Source of the DNA: Sambucus nigra
Lineage: Eukaryota > Streptophyta > Magnoliopsida > Dipsacales > Adoxaceae
Reading direction: 5' to 3'
NCBI GenBank assembly: GCA_949130495.1
Contig: OX422218.1
Location: forward strand, 41,672,651 to 41,736,650
Length of the DNA: 64,000 nucleotides
Made by a program: the position numbers and the translations under genes. Positions within the stretch are counted from its first letter, which is position 1; each line of letters opens with the position of its first letter. This document shows, piece after piece, positions 34,661 through 47,579 of this stretch. The notes beneath the pieces were generated by a model. That model had not been told where the DNA came from. It saw only the letters and a program-made list of their open reading frames with translations, and did not search any database.

Positions 34661-35307
34661 ACTACAAGAAATAGTAGTTTTACAACAATTTATTTAACAA
34701 TGAAATTAAATTCATGGCTAAAAAGTAACTTTTAACTTAGAAATTTGAGTTGTAGAATAAAATTGTATCATTAGAGATGAACCACTAAATTTTGTAGTGC
34801 AATGGTAATAAATATGGCGCCAAACTTTCCCTTTTAAAATAAAATTCCGCCATATCTTTTTACCACAAAATTAATATAATTACCTACAATACTTTTTCAT
34901 AGTAATAAATAAAACTATTGGGTAACAAATAACTTTCGTTGCCTAAGTTACCTAAAACTAATTAACCTATTAAAAAAAACACAACCGTCCATCTCTCAGA
35001 AGCCACAATCGATTTTCTTAATAGTCACTTCTCAAAACCTTCAAAACACAAAATCCACCACCATCAATATCAAGTTGGGTTGGCTACTGGAGATGGAGGT
35101 TTAAATACTCAAAAGCCACGACCGTTCATTTTCAACATCTATTTAACCTTCATAACCTTCACTCAAACCTTGATTTTAATCCTCATCTTCGAATTGCTGA
35201 ATCAGCGCCCCCCCATCAACGATTGGAATTTGGAGCCTAGATTGGAGCAAAAAATTCACCATCCGTGCCTAAATATTCTGCGCCTTGATACTCTGGTTCA
35301 TTTTGAA

Positions 35308-38300
35308 CTTACTGTGACACCCCGCCTAATTAAATACCGGACGATCACTCCTTTATTAAATTAAATCAAGGTAAACAGTTGATTCATTCTCATCATCACT
35401 GTCGATAAAAATAAATTTTCCAATTTAACACCCTAAATAATTAAGCTAAGTGTCAAAAACATTTTCATACAAAGTTTCCAAATTTTAATTAAAGAAAAAG
35501 ATTTATTTATTTATTTAAAACAACATTTATACAATTAAGAATCACACCATAATAAACCGAATAATATAATACATTCGTCAACCGAATGTCAACATATGAA
35601 AACTAAAGTCACAATTCCATACTGAATCAATCCCATAGAACAATACTTTAAATAACGGAAATATAAATGTCCCAATAACAAATGAAATAATGGAAAGGGC
35701 GACACATGCCCAATAATGAGAATGCTAGAAGTGGAGTCAATAAAGGAAGCCGTCTACGCAAGTGACCTGCAACTCCCACCTAAGCTGCATCACGTTCCTC
35801 TCAAAGGATCTTAAGCAAGACGCCCCTGTTGCTGGGCACCTGAAAATATACATATATATATACAAGAGAGATAGAAAAAAAAGAGACGGGTCAGAGCCCG
35901 AAAGTGTGTTTGATTTAAAATACGTTTAGCAAGTATTTAAATTGATACAGGCCAATGCAATAACATATTAGTGCGACACTCTCTTGACAAAATCTCACCT
36001 GTCTTCTAATGTGCACACCTATCGCACTAACTTTCCCCACGGTTTGTTTTATCAATTATCGCACTAGTCTTTCTAAAAGATTTAACTTATCTTAGATTAC
36101 TCGTAAGATTTACAATTCAAGATTCCTTTTTTAAAAAGGATGCTTCAATCTGTAACCAAAGTTCTCCATTTTAACTTTATAAAATCAATAAAGTTTCCTA
36201 GTGACATATTATATTTTCTCAAAACAAGTATTCATAATTTAGTCCAGAATTATTCCTCACTTACTACGTTACAACAATAGTTTAAATTCCTCAATCCAGA
36301 TATATATAAAGTACTCGTATAATTTATATATATATATTCTAACAGCACCAACATATAAACTATGCTGTAGGCATACTCTGCTTTATCAAAACAAGTATTT
36401 ACAATTTTTAGTCATCAACCATGTCCTACATATCAAATCACGTTAGGTAGTTCCAAATTTCAGAATTTCATATATATATTAACTACTCGTATAATATATA
36501 TTATAACAGCACCCCAATTAAATTATGGTGCGGGCATACTCTACTACCCAAAGCCCCATATCACTCATATTAAGGGGAATACATTCGGAATCACTCTCGA
36601 AATGTATTAACATACATAGACAAACAATATTGAGGCGAAGAATAGATTCCAAGTCTCTAAGAGGATGGCACATGCCTGCGTCTCTTAGGACCGTCTGAAC
36701 TATCACGTCGATAACCTGTACCAAGGACATCTATCTTTTAGGGCACAAGTCAATATCCCCCATAAAGGTCCCATCGAGATAAGACTTGTCCCACCGCGGT
36801 AACCTCAGGGATAGCAAGTAGCGTGGGCATGATTTTCACACATAGATAGTATATGCATACACAATCATATAACTATACTAACATTACCATATCAATATTA
36901 GGTAAATTCTCAATTCCCATAATTTCGACATTTCCATATTATCATATTATTAGTATCGCGTATAAGGGTTCATCTCTAACCTTAATTTCAAGTACACTTC
37001 CATCTTATATTGTAACTCACATGGACTCTCTCTTCCCAAGTATAAAATTCAGTAGGTGTCCTTTTTATATTCCAACGTAAACCTCTTATGTAACTTTCCC
37101 TTTTAAAACAATAATTTAACCAACCTAAGGTAAATACCCCATAAATACCATCCTCGTCGAATATTAAAGATCCCAACATCTATTCATATACCCTACTGGT
37201 CCTCAATGTCTCCCAAATTATTTTATTAAGAATGCCCAATAATTATTTCACGATAAACTTAATTTAACTAATTAAACAAGGGAAATAGGAGTCTGCCAGG
37301 AGGGGTCGATCGATCGAAGCTCTAGGCTCGCTCGATCGATCAAGCAGGTCTGGGGAAATTTCTGCAGAATGCAGTTACGGGTTTCATCACCAAAATCATG
37401 CCAGATCCATATTTTCAAGTTCCAATCGTCCCAGAATTCTACTACTAACATTATAACAGTATGTTAGATGATTCTAACGTAAGGCATGTACATCTACATC
37501 ATTTAAACATGGATTTTCAACCTAAAATTACGTCCAATTATCAAGAACCCTAGAATTTTCTTAAACAGATTTCTAATGAATCTTTCTCCAGAATTTCTTC
37601 CTTATGATCACCAAATTTCTTGGTTTATTACCTCTACATGGCAAGGGTTTCCAGAATCAACATATACATCAATACTACATGGATTTTCCTATCAAAAATG
37701 GGGTTTTCTTCCATAGTTTTCATCACAATTCATTCCTAAACTAATATGAAGATTGCATCAGCAAAAATAGCATGTTTAAACACTTGCCTGGGATTTTGGT
37801 ATTCTGATTCACGACTGATTTTGGTATGGCTGCATTCCTTGTCTCACGATCTACGCGGTGGTGGTGGCGGTGGTGCAAACCGGCGACTTTTTGGCCTCGA
37901 ATTGCCTTGGAGCTCTCTCCTCTCTTCTCCAATGGCCGTCACTTGATTTCTGGATATTCTAACCCTAAGAGGCTAACCTAATGGCTGATATAGGTTGCTG
38001 AAATTCGTGGGTTTAATTACCCAATTTTGTAAAATGACTAAATTTCCCTCCCGAGTACTATTTAGGCCTAAAAATGCCCCGAGACCCAAACTAAACCCCC
38101 GGGTACACTTTTCTGACTATCTCGACCCTTCCGGACGCGTTGGCGCACTCAAAACGATCATACGAATAACTTATAAAATATTCACTTTTTATTTAACAAA
38201 ATTAGTCCCGACGTGACACGGGCACGTCCCGACTTAAATTTCCGAAATAGTCATTTAATTCACTCATGACATACAATATAACCAATATAATATATATTAC

Positions 38301-38466
38301 TTTGCTCATAAGTAATATTCAACAAATTTCCCATAATTACTAACTCTTGTCACGTTAATAATTATAACATAATTAATTTCCTGATTTTTATTAAATAAAT
38401 CATTCTCGTTAAATTTAATTAATCCCCAAATTAATATAGCATGAAAATACGGGGATTTACACTTAC
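35308..38466. mobile_element. Gypsy solo LTR with CTTAC target duplication
   Basis: The LTR 35,313-38,461 (3,149 bp) begins TGTGACACCCCGCC and ends GGGGATTTACA. CTTAC flanks it at 35,308-35,312 and 38,462-38,466. No internal region is attached, so it is a solo LTR left by LTR-LTR recombination. It has two GATC-type palindromes (TCGATCGATCGA at 37,306 and a similar one at 37,332). Short frames inside are incidental. Confidence 0.85.
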
Positions 38467-40238
38467 TGAGACTTCATTTAATTATGTTTTATCATTATTG
38501 TGTTTAATCGTCATTTTGTTTATTCATATTTTTTTTAATGATAACTAAATAAATATTTGAACAACTAATTATTATTGAAAAATTGGAGATGTATAGTGTA
38601 TGAAGGGTATTATGAGTATTCTTAATTAATAGATTAATTCAGATTAAGATTGTAGGGGATCTCAATCTACAATGTTTTAATTGAAGTATTTTTCCTGAAG
38701 ACCTATACAAAAATTAAGCAGACACGAAATATAATGTAGTTTAGAAAGTCGGTATTTCTCACATCTACAGGGAAATAAAGGGGTAGTTTTTTTAAAAGAT
38801 ATACTGACTTAGAGCCCTAGGAATAGTAGCTCACGGTCCAATTGTGTATTATTTTATAGATTGTCAACATGTGTCCTTCTCGTAATTGGGGTCATTAGTT
38901 ATAAAATTACTAACTCTTAACCCTATACAATTATAATTGTTGCCTTAGCTCTCGTTTAAACTTAAGGTCATCACTTTTATATTCAGTATTTTTTCAACTT
39001 ACTGTCATTAATACATTTTTTGAGTTATTTCATTTGAATGTGTTTTCAAGCTAGCTAAAGTTCGATCCAGATTAGTTTACTCGTTAAATCGTTGATTTGT
39101 TTTGCTACGCTATGTTTCTGTAAATTTAAAATTTTCTATAGTTAATTGTCAATGAGATTAGTTTTCTTCCCTTGCATAGATCTTTTTTAACATGATCTTA
39201 AGTTGCTAATGCTTCGATTGTTAATTTGTTTATAGTTTATGCTTGATCTCCATGTCATATAATTAGAATGACATTATTCTATTTTGTTTATGCAAATGTG
39301 TTGAGTTTTGAATGTGATTAGTTTTCTTTATTTATACAAATTTATTTAGTTTGGGTTGGTTTTATGTTTTGTTTTGTGTTTATACACGTATTTTAGCTTA
39401 CTATAATATTGTTTCAACATGTTGAAACATATTATAGCAAGTATGATGCTTTTTTTTATATACGGCTGCTGAAAACATATTTGTAATTTCAATATACATG
39501 CTTCTGATCTGTATGTATGAATTTATTTGTATAAAAAAAGTTGATCCATTTTGTAACAAGGATTGACACCTCTTGTCAACAGAACTCAGGGTGCAAATGT
39601 GATACTCTTATCTTTGTGCCATTATTCTCATCTTTCAATCATTCTTATTTATACTTTTAGTATGTCTTATAATTGGATTAAATATTATTTGTACTTGTGT
39701 CTTGGTGCTTTAGGTATTGCTTTCCATCAATGTCTTGGTGTTTTAGGTGTTTTAGGTATTCTCTGTTGGATTTAAATATTTCGTTTCACATTGTTTAATA
39801 TTAATTGGTACTCATGCTATTTTTGGACTCAACCAGACAAATTCTCTTTTTGAATTTCTATCGCTTGTTGTAATAATTATGTTCCTAATGTGGTTGAGAA
39901 ATTGGGATAGATTCTAAGGAATTCATGTCACTTGCGTCTCTTTATGTCAATTACTTCTATTTAATTGCAAGTCTTACTTCTTGGTTAAAGGGATCAAATG
40001 GGAAACGTGTGTGTACTAAGGACATGTGTTACAGACACGAAAAATAGCTACTGTTTCAATTGCTCAATCAGACTGTCAACAACTACTGTTCAAATTTATT
40101 CGATCGAGTCACTTCCACATATCATCAAACAAAACATGTTTTATTTTATTTTCATTGATGTTCTTTATTATAGAATAGTTGGTCTTGTTATCGCATAACT
40201 ATGTGTAAATAAATTGAGTTTCTTTTGTTTAAAATTAG

Positions 40239-40910
40239 ATGGATAAAAGTTGGATGGACGAAAATGATCGATTTTGTGAGAAGTATGTGACGGGAGTTAG
40301 ATCATTCATTCGATTTGCGAATAATCATATGGGGGAAAAAAATGAAACTAGATGTCCGTGTTGCGATTGTTGGAATATTGATGTTAGAAACATTGATGAA
40401 GTGGAGGTTTACTTGTTTTTGAAAGGTTTTTGCGCAATTTATACTCAATGGAAATATCATGGGGAACGCTCTGAACACTTGTTGTATGGTAGTGCAAATG
40501 CTGGTGTAGATGGTGATGATGTCGATGAAGAGATAACGGACACTGAAGAGGATAATTGTGACGAAATGCATGATATTTTAGAAGACATGCATAAAGGAAC
40601 ATTCATAGATACAAGTGGTCCAGCTGATTCGTCTCATGGTGATTCGCCCATAGATGTTGATGGCGGGGAGAAGAAAAGCTTTGAAACATTATTGAGCGAA
40701 GCTAAACGTGAACTTTACCCCAATTGTAAAAAATTCTTGTCAAGTTTCTAATTAATCATTGGAGTGATAAATCACCGGAGTTATAAATAACTCAACATGT
40801 TGCTCGAGCTATTGAAAGAACCTTTTTCGGATGGCGAGACCCTTTCCAAAGTCATATTATGAGGTGAAAAACATTTTTCGTGATTTGGGATTAGGATATG
40901 TGTCAATTCT
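40239..40910 (+). pseudogene. CACTA transposase, N-terminal fragment
   Basis: Frame 40,239-40,751 (170 codons) opens with MDKSWMDENDRFCEKYVTGV and continues IRFANN..RCPCCDCWN..FLKGFCAIYTQWKYHGE. This is the transposase-associated N-terminal domain (Pfam Transpos_assoc) that precedes the catalytic part of plant CACTA transposases. After an acidic linker, FETLLSEAKRELYPNCKKF is typical of the same proteins. The next conserved stretch, LLELLKEPFSDGETL then SYYEVKNIFRDLGLGYV, is present at 40,800-40,903 but behind stops and a one-base loss near 40,850. The catalytic region is absent because the RTE LINE follows. Confidence 0.85.
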
Positions 40911-41337
40911 AAACTCAAATCAACACAACAAAGCCTTTTACCAATTATTTGGGGTCTGCTACATGAATCCTATTTTTCCATTCCATTTTGTCCAGTACAA
41001 TATCTTCGGTTAAACCACGTGACATCAGGTCATTTTTTTATAATATCCCACCAAGTGAATTTAGGCCTACCTCCACCACTTGTGTTACCATCAATACTAA
41101 CTAAATCACTCTTTCTTAGAGGATCATCCATCGATCTATGATTCACATGTACAAACCATCTAAGTCGATTTTCTCTCAATTTATCTTCTATAAGAGCTAG
41201 TTTTATCGTTTCACAAATTTGTTCATTTTTAATTTTATCCTTTCGAGTTTTACCATAAATCCATCTTAGCAGTTGCATCTCCGACACACTTATTTTCTGG
41301 ATATTTTGTTTCTTGGTTGCCCAACACTCTCTCCCAT

Positions 41338-44188
41338 ATAACTGTGACAACCCGCAATCCGAGATAAGGGGTGGCCAGCCTGATACTCAAACGTAATAGG
41401 AATCATGGATGGATATCATTCTCAGCATCACAAATATAAACTGAGTATACGGGAAAACCACCCAATAAATCAGAAAACGGGTTGCCAAAAAGTGTAAAAT
41501 TTTAAAAATGCGGTTATGAAAATTTAAACTAAACAACCCAATCTGACAAGCAAGTGGAATTACAAAACAATATATATAATACCACTAAAACGAATGTATA
41601 CAAATGGACCGAATAAGCTGTCGGTCCACAGCTACATATAATGAAGTACAACAATTTAAATATCTTACATAGTACATTCATTAAGCAAGTACCAAAGTTT
41701 GGGCCACACGCCCGAGTGAAAAGACCCGATAATATCTAGAGTAACAAGAATGAAAGCGTCTAATACAACGTCCTGTAATAACCCGCAAAATCTTACAGCT
41801 CGTCAAAAGTGAAGGAAACTTGGGAAAGTCAAGTCGGGCGTCCCAGTGAGCGGATACAATCATATATATACAACAAGGAAAGTAAACCGGTCAGGGCCGG
41901 GTTCTATATGATCACCAGAAGAATAAAAATCATGATAGATATGAATAGTTATACATGAATGATAAGGATGATAATATGACATGCTATCTACAATTACAAA
42001 CAAGAATTGAAAGTAAAGCACTTTAATTTAAAACCCTTCCTCATTAATACAATTTCCATTTCCTTTTGACATTCCTTATTAGGAATAAAACCATTTATTC
42101 GGTTTAATCAAGAAGTTAAAATTTCTTTTCATTAATTAAAACTTCCCATTTTATCTTTCCATTCCTTATTAGGAATATCATTTACATTAGGTGCTATTTA
42201 TGGCACACATATCATTCACGTGCTCTTTATGGCACATATCATACGCTCTTTGTGGCGTTTATCAACCATCAAGTCCAACTTGATGAAAATATAGTTATAT
42301 TCATATACATATAACGATATCTAAGACCGCCCGTCCGGGTTTCCCCACTGTGCGCGCCCCTAAATAACCATCATCTTCCAGGGCCTAACATAAGACAACC
42401 TGGGCACCTATCGAAATCCGTCGGGAAGCGGCCATGTGCCTGCGGGATAGTCAAGACCACACCCGGAATCTCCTACCCATCGCAGAAAAATATACAACAA
42501 TAAACGCTCACATGGCATAGGACTATATCCGCCCTGCATTCATTAGCCAGGGGGCTTCACCTATGCGCGCGAACTTCCCTTATGATGGTATTTAGAGAGG
42601 TGTGTATCAGTAAATTAACATTAACATTTTAAGTCTCATTACCATATACAATTTCATTACCAATTTCCATTACCATTAATCATGTGATTGGTTCTTTTTA
42701 TTTAAACCTAACATCATTAAACAACGGGGTTCATTTTAGTTCAACCTATCATCTTTAAACACCTATGGTTTCATTTTATGCGAACCTAATTCCCATCGAA
42801 TTTTATCATTTATTCCTCAAATTACAAATCCCGACTAAGTCTCCAAATGATCATTATGATCCTACAAATCTCCCAGGTTTATATAACTTCGATAAGCCCT
42901 TTAAGTCTCCAAGTTAGGGCATTTAACTTCCTAACTTCTAAAAGTTTGAATAAAAGAAGTAATGCCTTAACATTACTTTAAACCTCCCCGAAAGAAACCC
43001 CAGATGAACCCATTTCTAGTCTAGGGTAACGACCAAACTCCATAACTACTCTAGGACTCTAAGTTTACTTCCTTAAAGAAGTTTGCTAGGTCCTAATCCT
43101 AAAGAATAAGGGGGAAAATTAAAAGGAAGAAGACCCCAAAACTGCTAGAACCGAATCGATTCGCCCTAAGGGTCGAATCGATTCGCCATAGAGAATCGAT
43201 TCTCTCTGAAAGCGAATCAGTTCGGACAACAAAATTGAGTTTCTGCAAATGCCGAATCGATTCGGTCTTAACCCGAATCGATTCGGATACCTAGACCTGG
43301 GATTCTGCATCTATGCGAATCGATTCGCCCAAGGGGCCGAATCGATTCGCCCCTGCGGAATAGCCAAGTTTTGCTATGGAGTTCTAAACTCCAAAATTTC
43401 CTTAAACCCAAAACCAACCCAAACCAAGATCATCTATCACCACCAATACATAATCAGGGCTTCTAACTACCATTATATACAAAAATTATCATCCAAATTC
43501 ATCTCCAAGGGTTAGTACCCAATATTTCAACAAAACCCTAACATTTCTAAATCATAACTATCAATGAAATTTATTCTACTTAAATCACAAGATTGCTAGT
43601 AGATTACTTGCCTCAAGTGTAAGAATCTGATTTGATGAAGAAGGAAGAAACAAATCCTAGCTTGAATCTCCAAATCTCTCTCTTTCTCCCAAGTTCTCTT
43701 CCTCTCTCTTTCTCTCAATTGTGTAAAATGGAAGAATGGGAATAGGGGTGGGAAATAAAACGGGGCTTAAGTCCCAAAAGCCCACTTAAGTGACTAATAC
43801 GCGATAAAAATAATACGCGACTACACTATATAAGCCAAAACCAGTCAAAAGTGCCCAAAATGCCAAAATACAACATGGCACTTATTTTGACTGTCTCGCA
43901 CCTACCAAGACAAACTACACCCTCCAATTTATCATTAGCAAATTTTAAAACTCATTTTACTTCCGGTTTCATATTAAACCAAGTTGTCATTTTATAGCTT
44001 ATGACACCATAAATCACCTCATGGATATTTTTTACCTACACATCAGGTAATCGTACAACATTTCAGTAAATATTAACCTTTTCAGATTAAATTAATATTT
44101 ACTCAACATCTATCATTTTATAGTTAATTACTACACATAGTAAATAAATATAAAATAGGCTATCAGAAGAGAGGGTTATTACAATAAC
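41338..44188. mobile_element. Gypsy solo LTR with ATAAC target duplication
   Basis: The LTR 41,343-44,183 (2,841 bp) begins TGTGACAACCCGC and ends GGGTTATTACA. ATAAC flanks it at 41,338-41,342 and 44,184-44,188. Removing the LTR and one ATAAC rejoins the RTE protein in frame (LVML to LYGRECW), which confirms the borders. It is a diverged relative of the LTR at 35,313. A cluster of palindromes lies at 43,152-43,349. Confidence 0.9.
43152..43349. repeat. Cluster of CGAATCGATTCG palindromes
   Basis: Perfect 12-base palindromes CGAATCGATTCG at 43,152, 43,174, 43,253, 43,274, 43,316 and 43,338, plus GAATCGATTC at 43,193 and CGAATCAGTTCG at 43,213. That is eight sites in 198 bp, separated by short GC-rich or AT-rich linkers. 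No coding frame accounts for them. Confidence 0.9.
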
Positions 44189-45183
44189 ATGACGAGTCTA
44201 ATGGTCGTCCTATAAAATTTTCCTTTTAATTTCAAAGGTATACGCCTATCACACAAAATCTCGGCAGCACTTCTCCACTTAACTCAGACTACTCTTATCA
44301 TATGAGTAACATCATCACTAATATCTCCATCTTTTTGGATAATCTATCCTAAATAGCGAAAATGATAATTTTTAGGTATCTCTTGACCCTCCAATTTCAC
44401 GACATCTCCATTTGTCATCCTATTACTACTAAAACTGCACTCCACATATTCTATTTTAGTTCTGCTTATTTTAAATCCTCTTGTTTCTAAAATTTCTCTC
44501 CATAATTACAACATAGCATTAATCCCCGTCTTAGTCTCATCCAAGAAAAAAATATCATCTGTAAATAGCATACACCATGGCACATCATCTTGTATTTTTC
44601 CAGTCAACTCATCCATAACAAGAGCAAAGAGATAATGACTTAATGCTGAACCTTAGTGTAGACCTACCATAATTGAAAATTCAATACTTTCTCTAACTGA
44701 TGTTCTTACTTTAGTCATCGCACCATCATGCATATCCTTGATCACATCAATATATCTGCGAGTCACTCATCTTTTATGTAGAACCCACCACATTATATCT
44801 CTAGGTATCCTATCATGCGCCTTCTCCAAATCTAGAAAAATCATATGAAGTTCCTTATTTTTCTCCCTATACCTATCCATTAATCGCCTCAATAAATAGA
44901 TTGCTTCCATTATTGACCTCCGAGGCACAAACCCAAATTGATTCGCAGATACTGTTGTCTTCAATCTCAATCTATATTCAATCACTATCTCCCAAAGTTT
45001 CATTATATGACTCATTATCTTAATACCACGATAATTTGAACTTTGTATGTAGCCTTTATTTTTATAAATAGGTACTAAAACACTTTTTCTCCATTCATCG
45101 GTCATCATATTAGTAATTAAAATTCTATTAAATAATTTTGTATGCCATGATACTCCATCCTCCCTAAGCAGTTCCAAACCTCA

Positions 45184-45625
45184 ATGGTGATAAAAGAAAG
45201 TTTAAGGCTACACCCAGTAATGCCATTGTTAATTCCTCGCGAGTCTATGGAGGACATTATGGTTGATGGATATTACATATCGAAAAAATCTCGGATAATT
45301 GTAAATTCTTGGGCATTAGGATGAGACCCTAATGTGTGGTCGGAAAATATCGAAGATTTTTTGCCTGAGAGGTTTGTTGGTAGAGATATAGACCTCAGAG
45401 GATATGATTTTGAGCTTTTACCATTTGGATCGGGTCAAAGAGGTTTTCATGGAATGCATGTGGGTTAATTAATATTATATTAGTGGTGGAACAGTTAGTA
45501 CACTGCTTTGATTGGGAGCTACCTAATGACATGTTATATAGTGACTTGGATATGGCTGAAATAGGTGGCCATTTATCTATACCAATAGCTAAGAACTTAC
45601 TTGCAGTGCCCGTTGATCGGAGATG
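45184..45625 (+). pseudogene. Cytochrome P450 pseudogene fragment, copy 4 (C-terminal exon part)
   Basis: It starts at the K-helix ([18 protein letters not shown]) and runs through SWALG, PERF ([13 protein letters not shown]) to the heme loop and the last residues. It is more diverged than copies 1-3. It lacks the 22-bp duplication. The heme loop reads [11 protein letters not shown], so the heme-ligand cysteine is Phe. Other lesions are TGA in place of Arg after SWALG (near 45,323) and a frameshift after GMHVG. The N-terminal half and intron are absent; the RTE LINE abuts. Confidence 0.85.
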
Positions 45626-47165
45626 AGAAAATCATTGCAAAATACTTTCAACATCATTTGCCTAATGTTACACATTGGCATGCTTATGGTGCAATATAAC
45701 CAATTGGGTTACAATAAACTTTGGTTGAATAATATATTTTCCATATATGTAAATGGCTGTAAAATGTTCCCAACCTCATACGCTTAATTTTGCACAATGG
45801 CTTTGCTTGTGGTACAATATAACAAATTCGAACAAAATAATATTTGGTAGAATACATAAATTGTCCATACGACCCTAAAATTCTTTAATTTATTTTGAGG
45901 CACTAGTATGAACGTTGGATTGAGCTCATCTACATTCACTGAATGGTGAAGTCGACCTTTGAGCAATTCATTTTGTATCGTGATCCTTAGGATTATAAAT
46001 TTGTTATTCCAATGCAATGATTGCATATGAGCTTGTTTCTTTATTGAATATTATGAATATGTTTTGGTTCTTGAAGTAAGAATAATGTTGATGTGCCACA
46101 TGTCCTCTCATTTTATGCATATATTGAAGATGTGCTTTATCATTTATGTTGTTTAAAAATAATGTTCATAATAATTTCATTTAATGTATGAATGCAATGT
46201 GTTATCAAGGCCGACCTCGAGGGTAGTAGCAGATTTATGGTGTTGTTATGAGGTCAAGTACCCACCTAATGATTTGGCAAAAAATACATAGTTAAAATTT
46301 GGAGGCTAACTTCGTATAACCGCTTCATTCTATTGAACACACAACACACTAAAAGCAGTGAAAATATTTGCGCTCTCTCTCATTCCCTGCTCAAAACCAA
46401 TTTGTGGCAACACTTATAAATTTCCTTTACTCTCTGTCCCCCTCCTTGTTACAACAATGGTTCGTTAAATGTGAATTTTAATTTTCAATATTATATTCAG
46501 GGTTTGATTTCGCGATATGGTTTGCTTTTTTTGTTTAGGGTTTTGAAACCTTTGGTTCGTGGATAGATAATTTTCAGTTTGTGGTGTCTTGTTATGGTTA
46601 GTTTCATTGATGTATTTTTCTTAAATCATAATATTCTAATTTAATTCAATGTTTGAATGTATAGGGGCCTAAATTTGTCAAAATGCCTAAATTTCACTAA
46701 AAGAATTTAAACGTGTTTTATTTTTCTTAATTTAAACATTACCCCAATATTTTTTAAGGTTTTACAACCCTGTGAGTTGAGAATTCATGATGTTGTGGTT
46801 GTGTATTTTGAGGTGTTTTACTTGATTCTCCTATTCAACTCAATTTGAATTTGACTATATGAATTTACAATTCTTGATTTTTTAATGCATAATTGGCTAA
46901 AATTTCCAATACGTTGATTGATATTCATAAATGATAACAACCCCCAAAAAATTACCTTGGAGGCTCCTGCCTCCAAACATATGGTGCTTGTATATAATTA
47001 TTTTGGATGCATTTATTCGAAATCCCCACCCAAAAAGTAATGCAAGATGGTGAGTCGGCTACCTAAAACTCCCGTATTTTGACAATTTTTTGGTCCCTAT
47101 CTTCTTTGAAAAAATTGTAATTACCACTATTTTTACAAAATCCTTCAAAAAGGGTGAGACATTTA
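45626..47165. other. AT-rich 3' flank, copy 4
   Basis: Diverged counterpart of 4,312-5,735. No gene seen. At about 47,170 it jumps to the equivalent of 15,280, so the 13,300-15,280 region is missing here. Confidence 0.6.
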
Positions 47166-47262
47166 TATCACTCGTATATGTATGTGTGTACCTAAAAGAA
47201 AGAAAGTATATATTTTAACATCAAATTATTGCATGAATTAATCACTCGTATATGCATGTCTG

Positions 47263-47275
47263 TGTGTGTGTGTGC

Positions 47276-47329
<54 letters not shown>
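47263..47329. repeat. (TG)n(TA)n microsatellite, copy 4
   Basis: A short TG tract, then about 26 TA units at 47,278-47,329; much longer in TA than the sister loci. Confidence 0.9.
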
Positions 47330-47332
<3 letters not shown>

Positions 47333-47579
47333 TCCCAAAATTCTAGGAAGTGTCAATTTTTTTTTTCTAAAATTGCCTTTTGATTTTCTCCTCTGTACGA
47401 ACACACCAAATGAGATAAAAAGGTTACTGATGAAAAGATACATAACACCCATTTATCGAGAGCATTAAATACAATATCTCTTGTATATTCCAAATTCTTA
47501 CTATACAAGAACATATTCCGTTCTTGGGAAATTACATCTACGGGTGATAAAAATTATCTAGTGAGATTTAAAGCCCATT

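Larger units (their letters stand above)
34660..40924 (+). mobile_element. CACTA (En/Spm) transposon, 5' part, interrupted by a solo LTR
   Basis: It begins with the diagnostic terminus CACTACAAGAAATAGTAG at 34,660 and runs right into a transposase N-terminus at 40,239. A 3.15-kb solo LTR sits inside (35,313-38,461). The sequence is then cut at about 40,925 by the 3' end of an RTE LINE, and no 3' CACTA terminus is in the window. 34,678-35,307 and 38,467-40,238 are non-coding. Confidence 0.8.
40925..45185 (-). mobile_element. RTE-type LINE, 5'-truncated, interrupted by a solo LTR
   Basis: Minus strand. The 3' end reads AAGGCTTTGTTGTGTTG (to about 40,925), the short TTG-rich tail usual for plant RTE elements. 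Reverse transcriptase sequence covers 45,185-44,190, and the C-terminal part resumes at 41,336 after a solo LTR. The right end at about 45,185 lies inside the reverse transcriptase, directly against P450 copy 4 sequence. Confidence 0.85.
41030..45185 (-). pseudogene. RTE reverse transcriptase, broken
   Basis: The 45,177-44,767 frame holds [57 protein letters not shown] and HMIFLDLEKAHDRIPRD (RT motifs 1 to 4 region). Further left, with stops, LFTDDIFFLDE carries the catalytic aspartates (TDD in place of the usual ADD), then KFYRTTIRLVML. After the solo LTR, LYGRECWATKKQNIQKISVS and RWFVHVNHRSMDDP end the protein at 41,030. It is truncated before the fingers domain and has several in-frame stops. 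Only a relic. Confidence 0.85.

Noticed and set aside
37741..37946. Short frames on both strands around a GGTGG repeat
   Set aside because: They lie inside the solo LTR 35,313-38,461 and match nothing known.
40905..45190. Target duplication for the RTE LINE (CTAAACTCAA on the left, CCAAACCTCAA on the right)
   Set aside because: The left flank is CACTA coding sequence and the right flank is P450 exon. The likeness is short, imperfect and overlaps RTE coding sequence, so it cannot be a true duplication.
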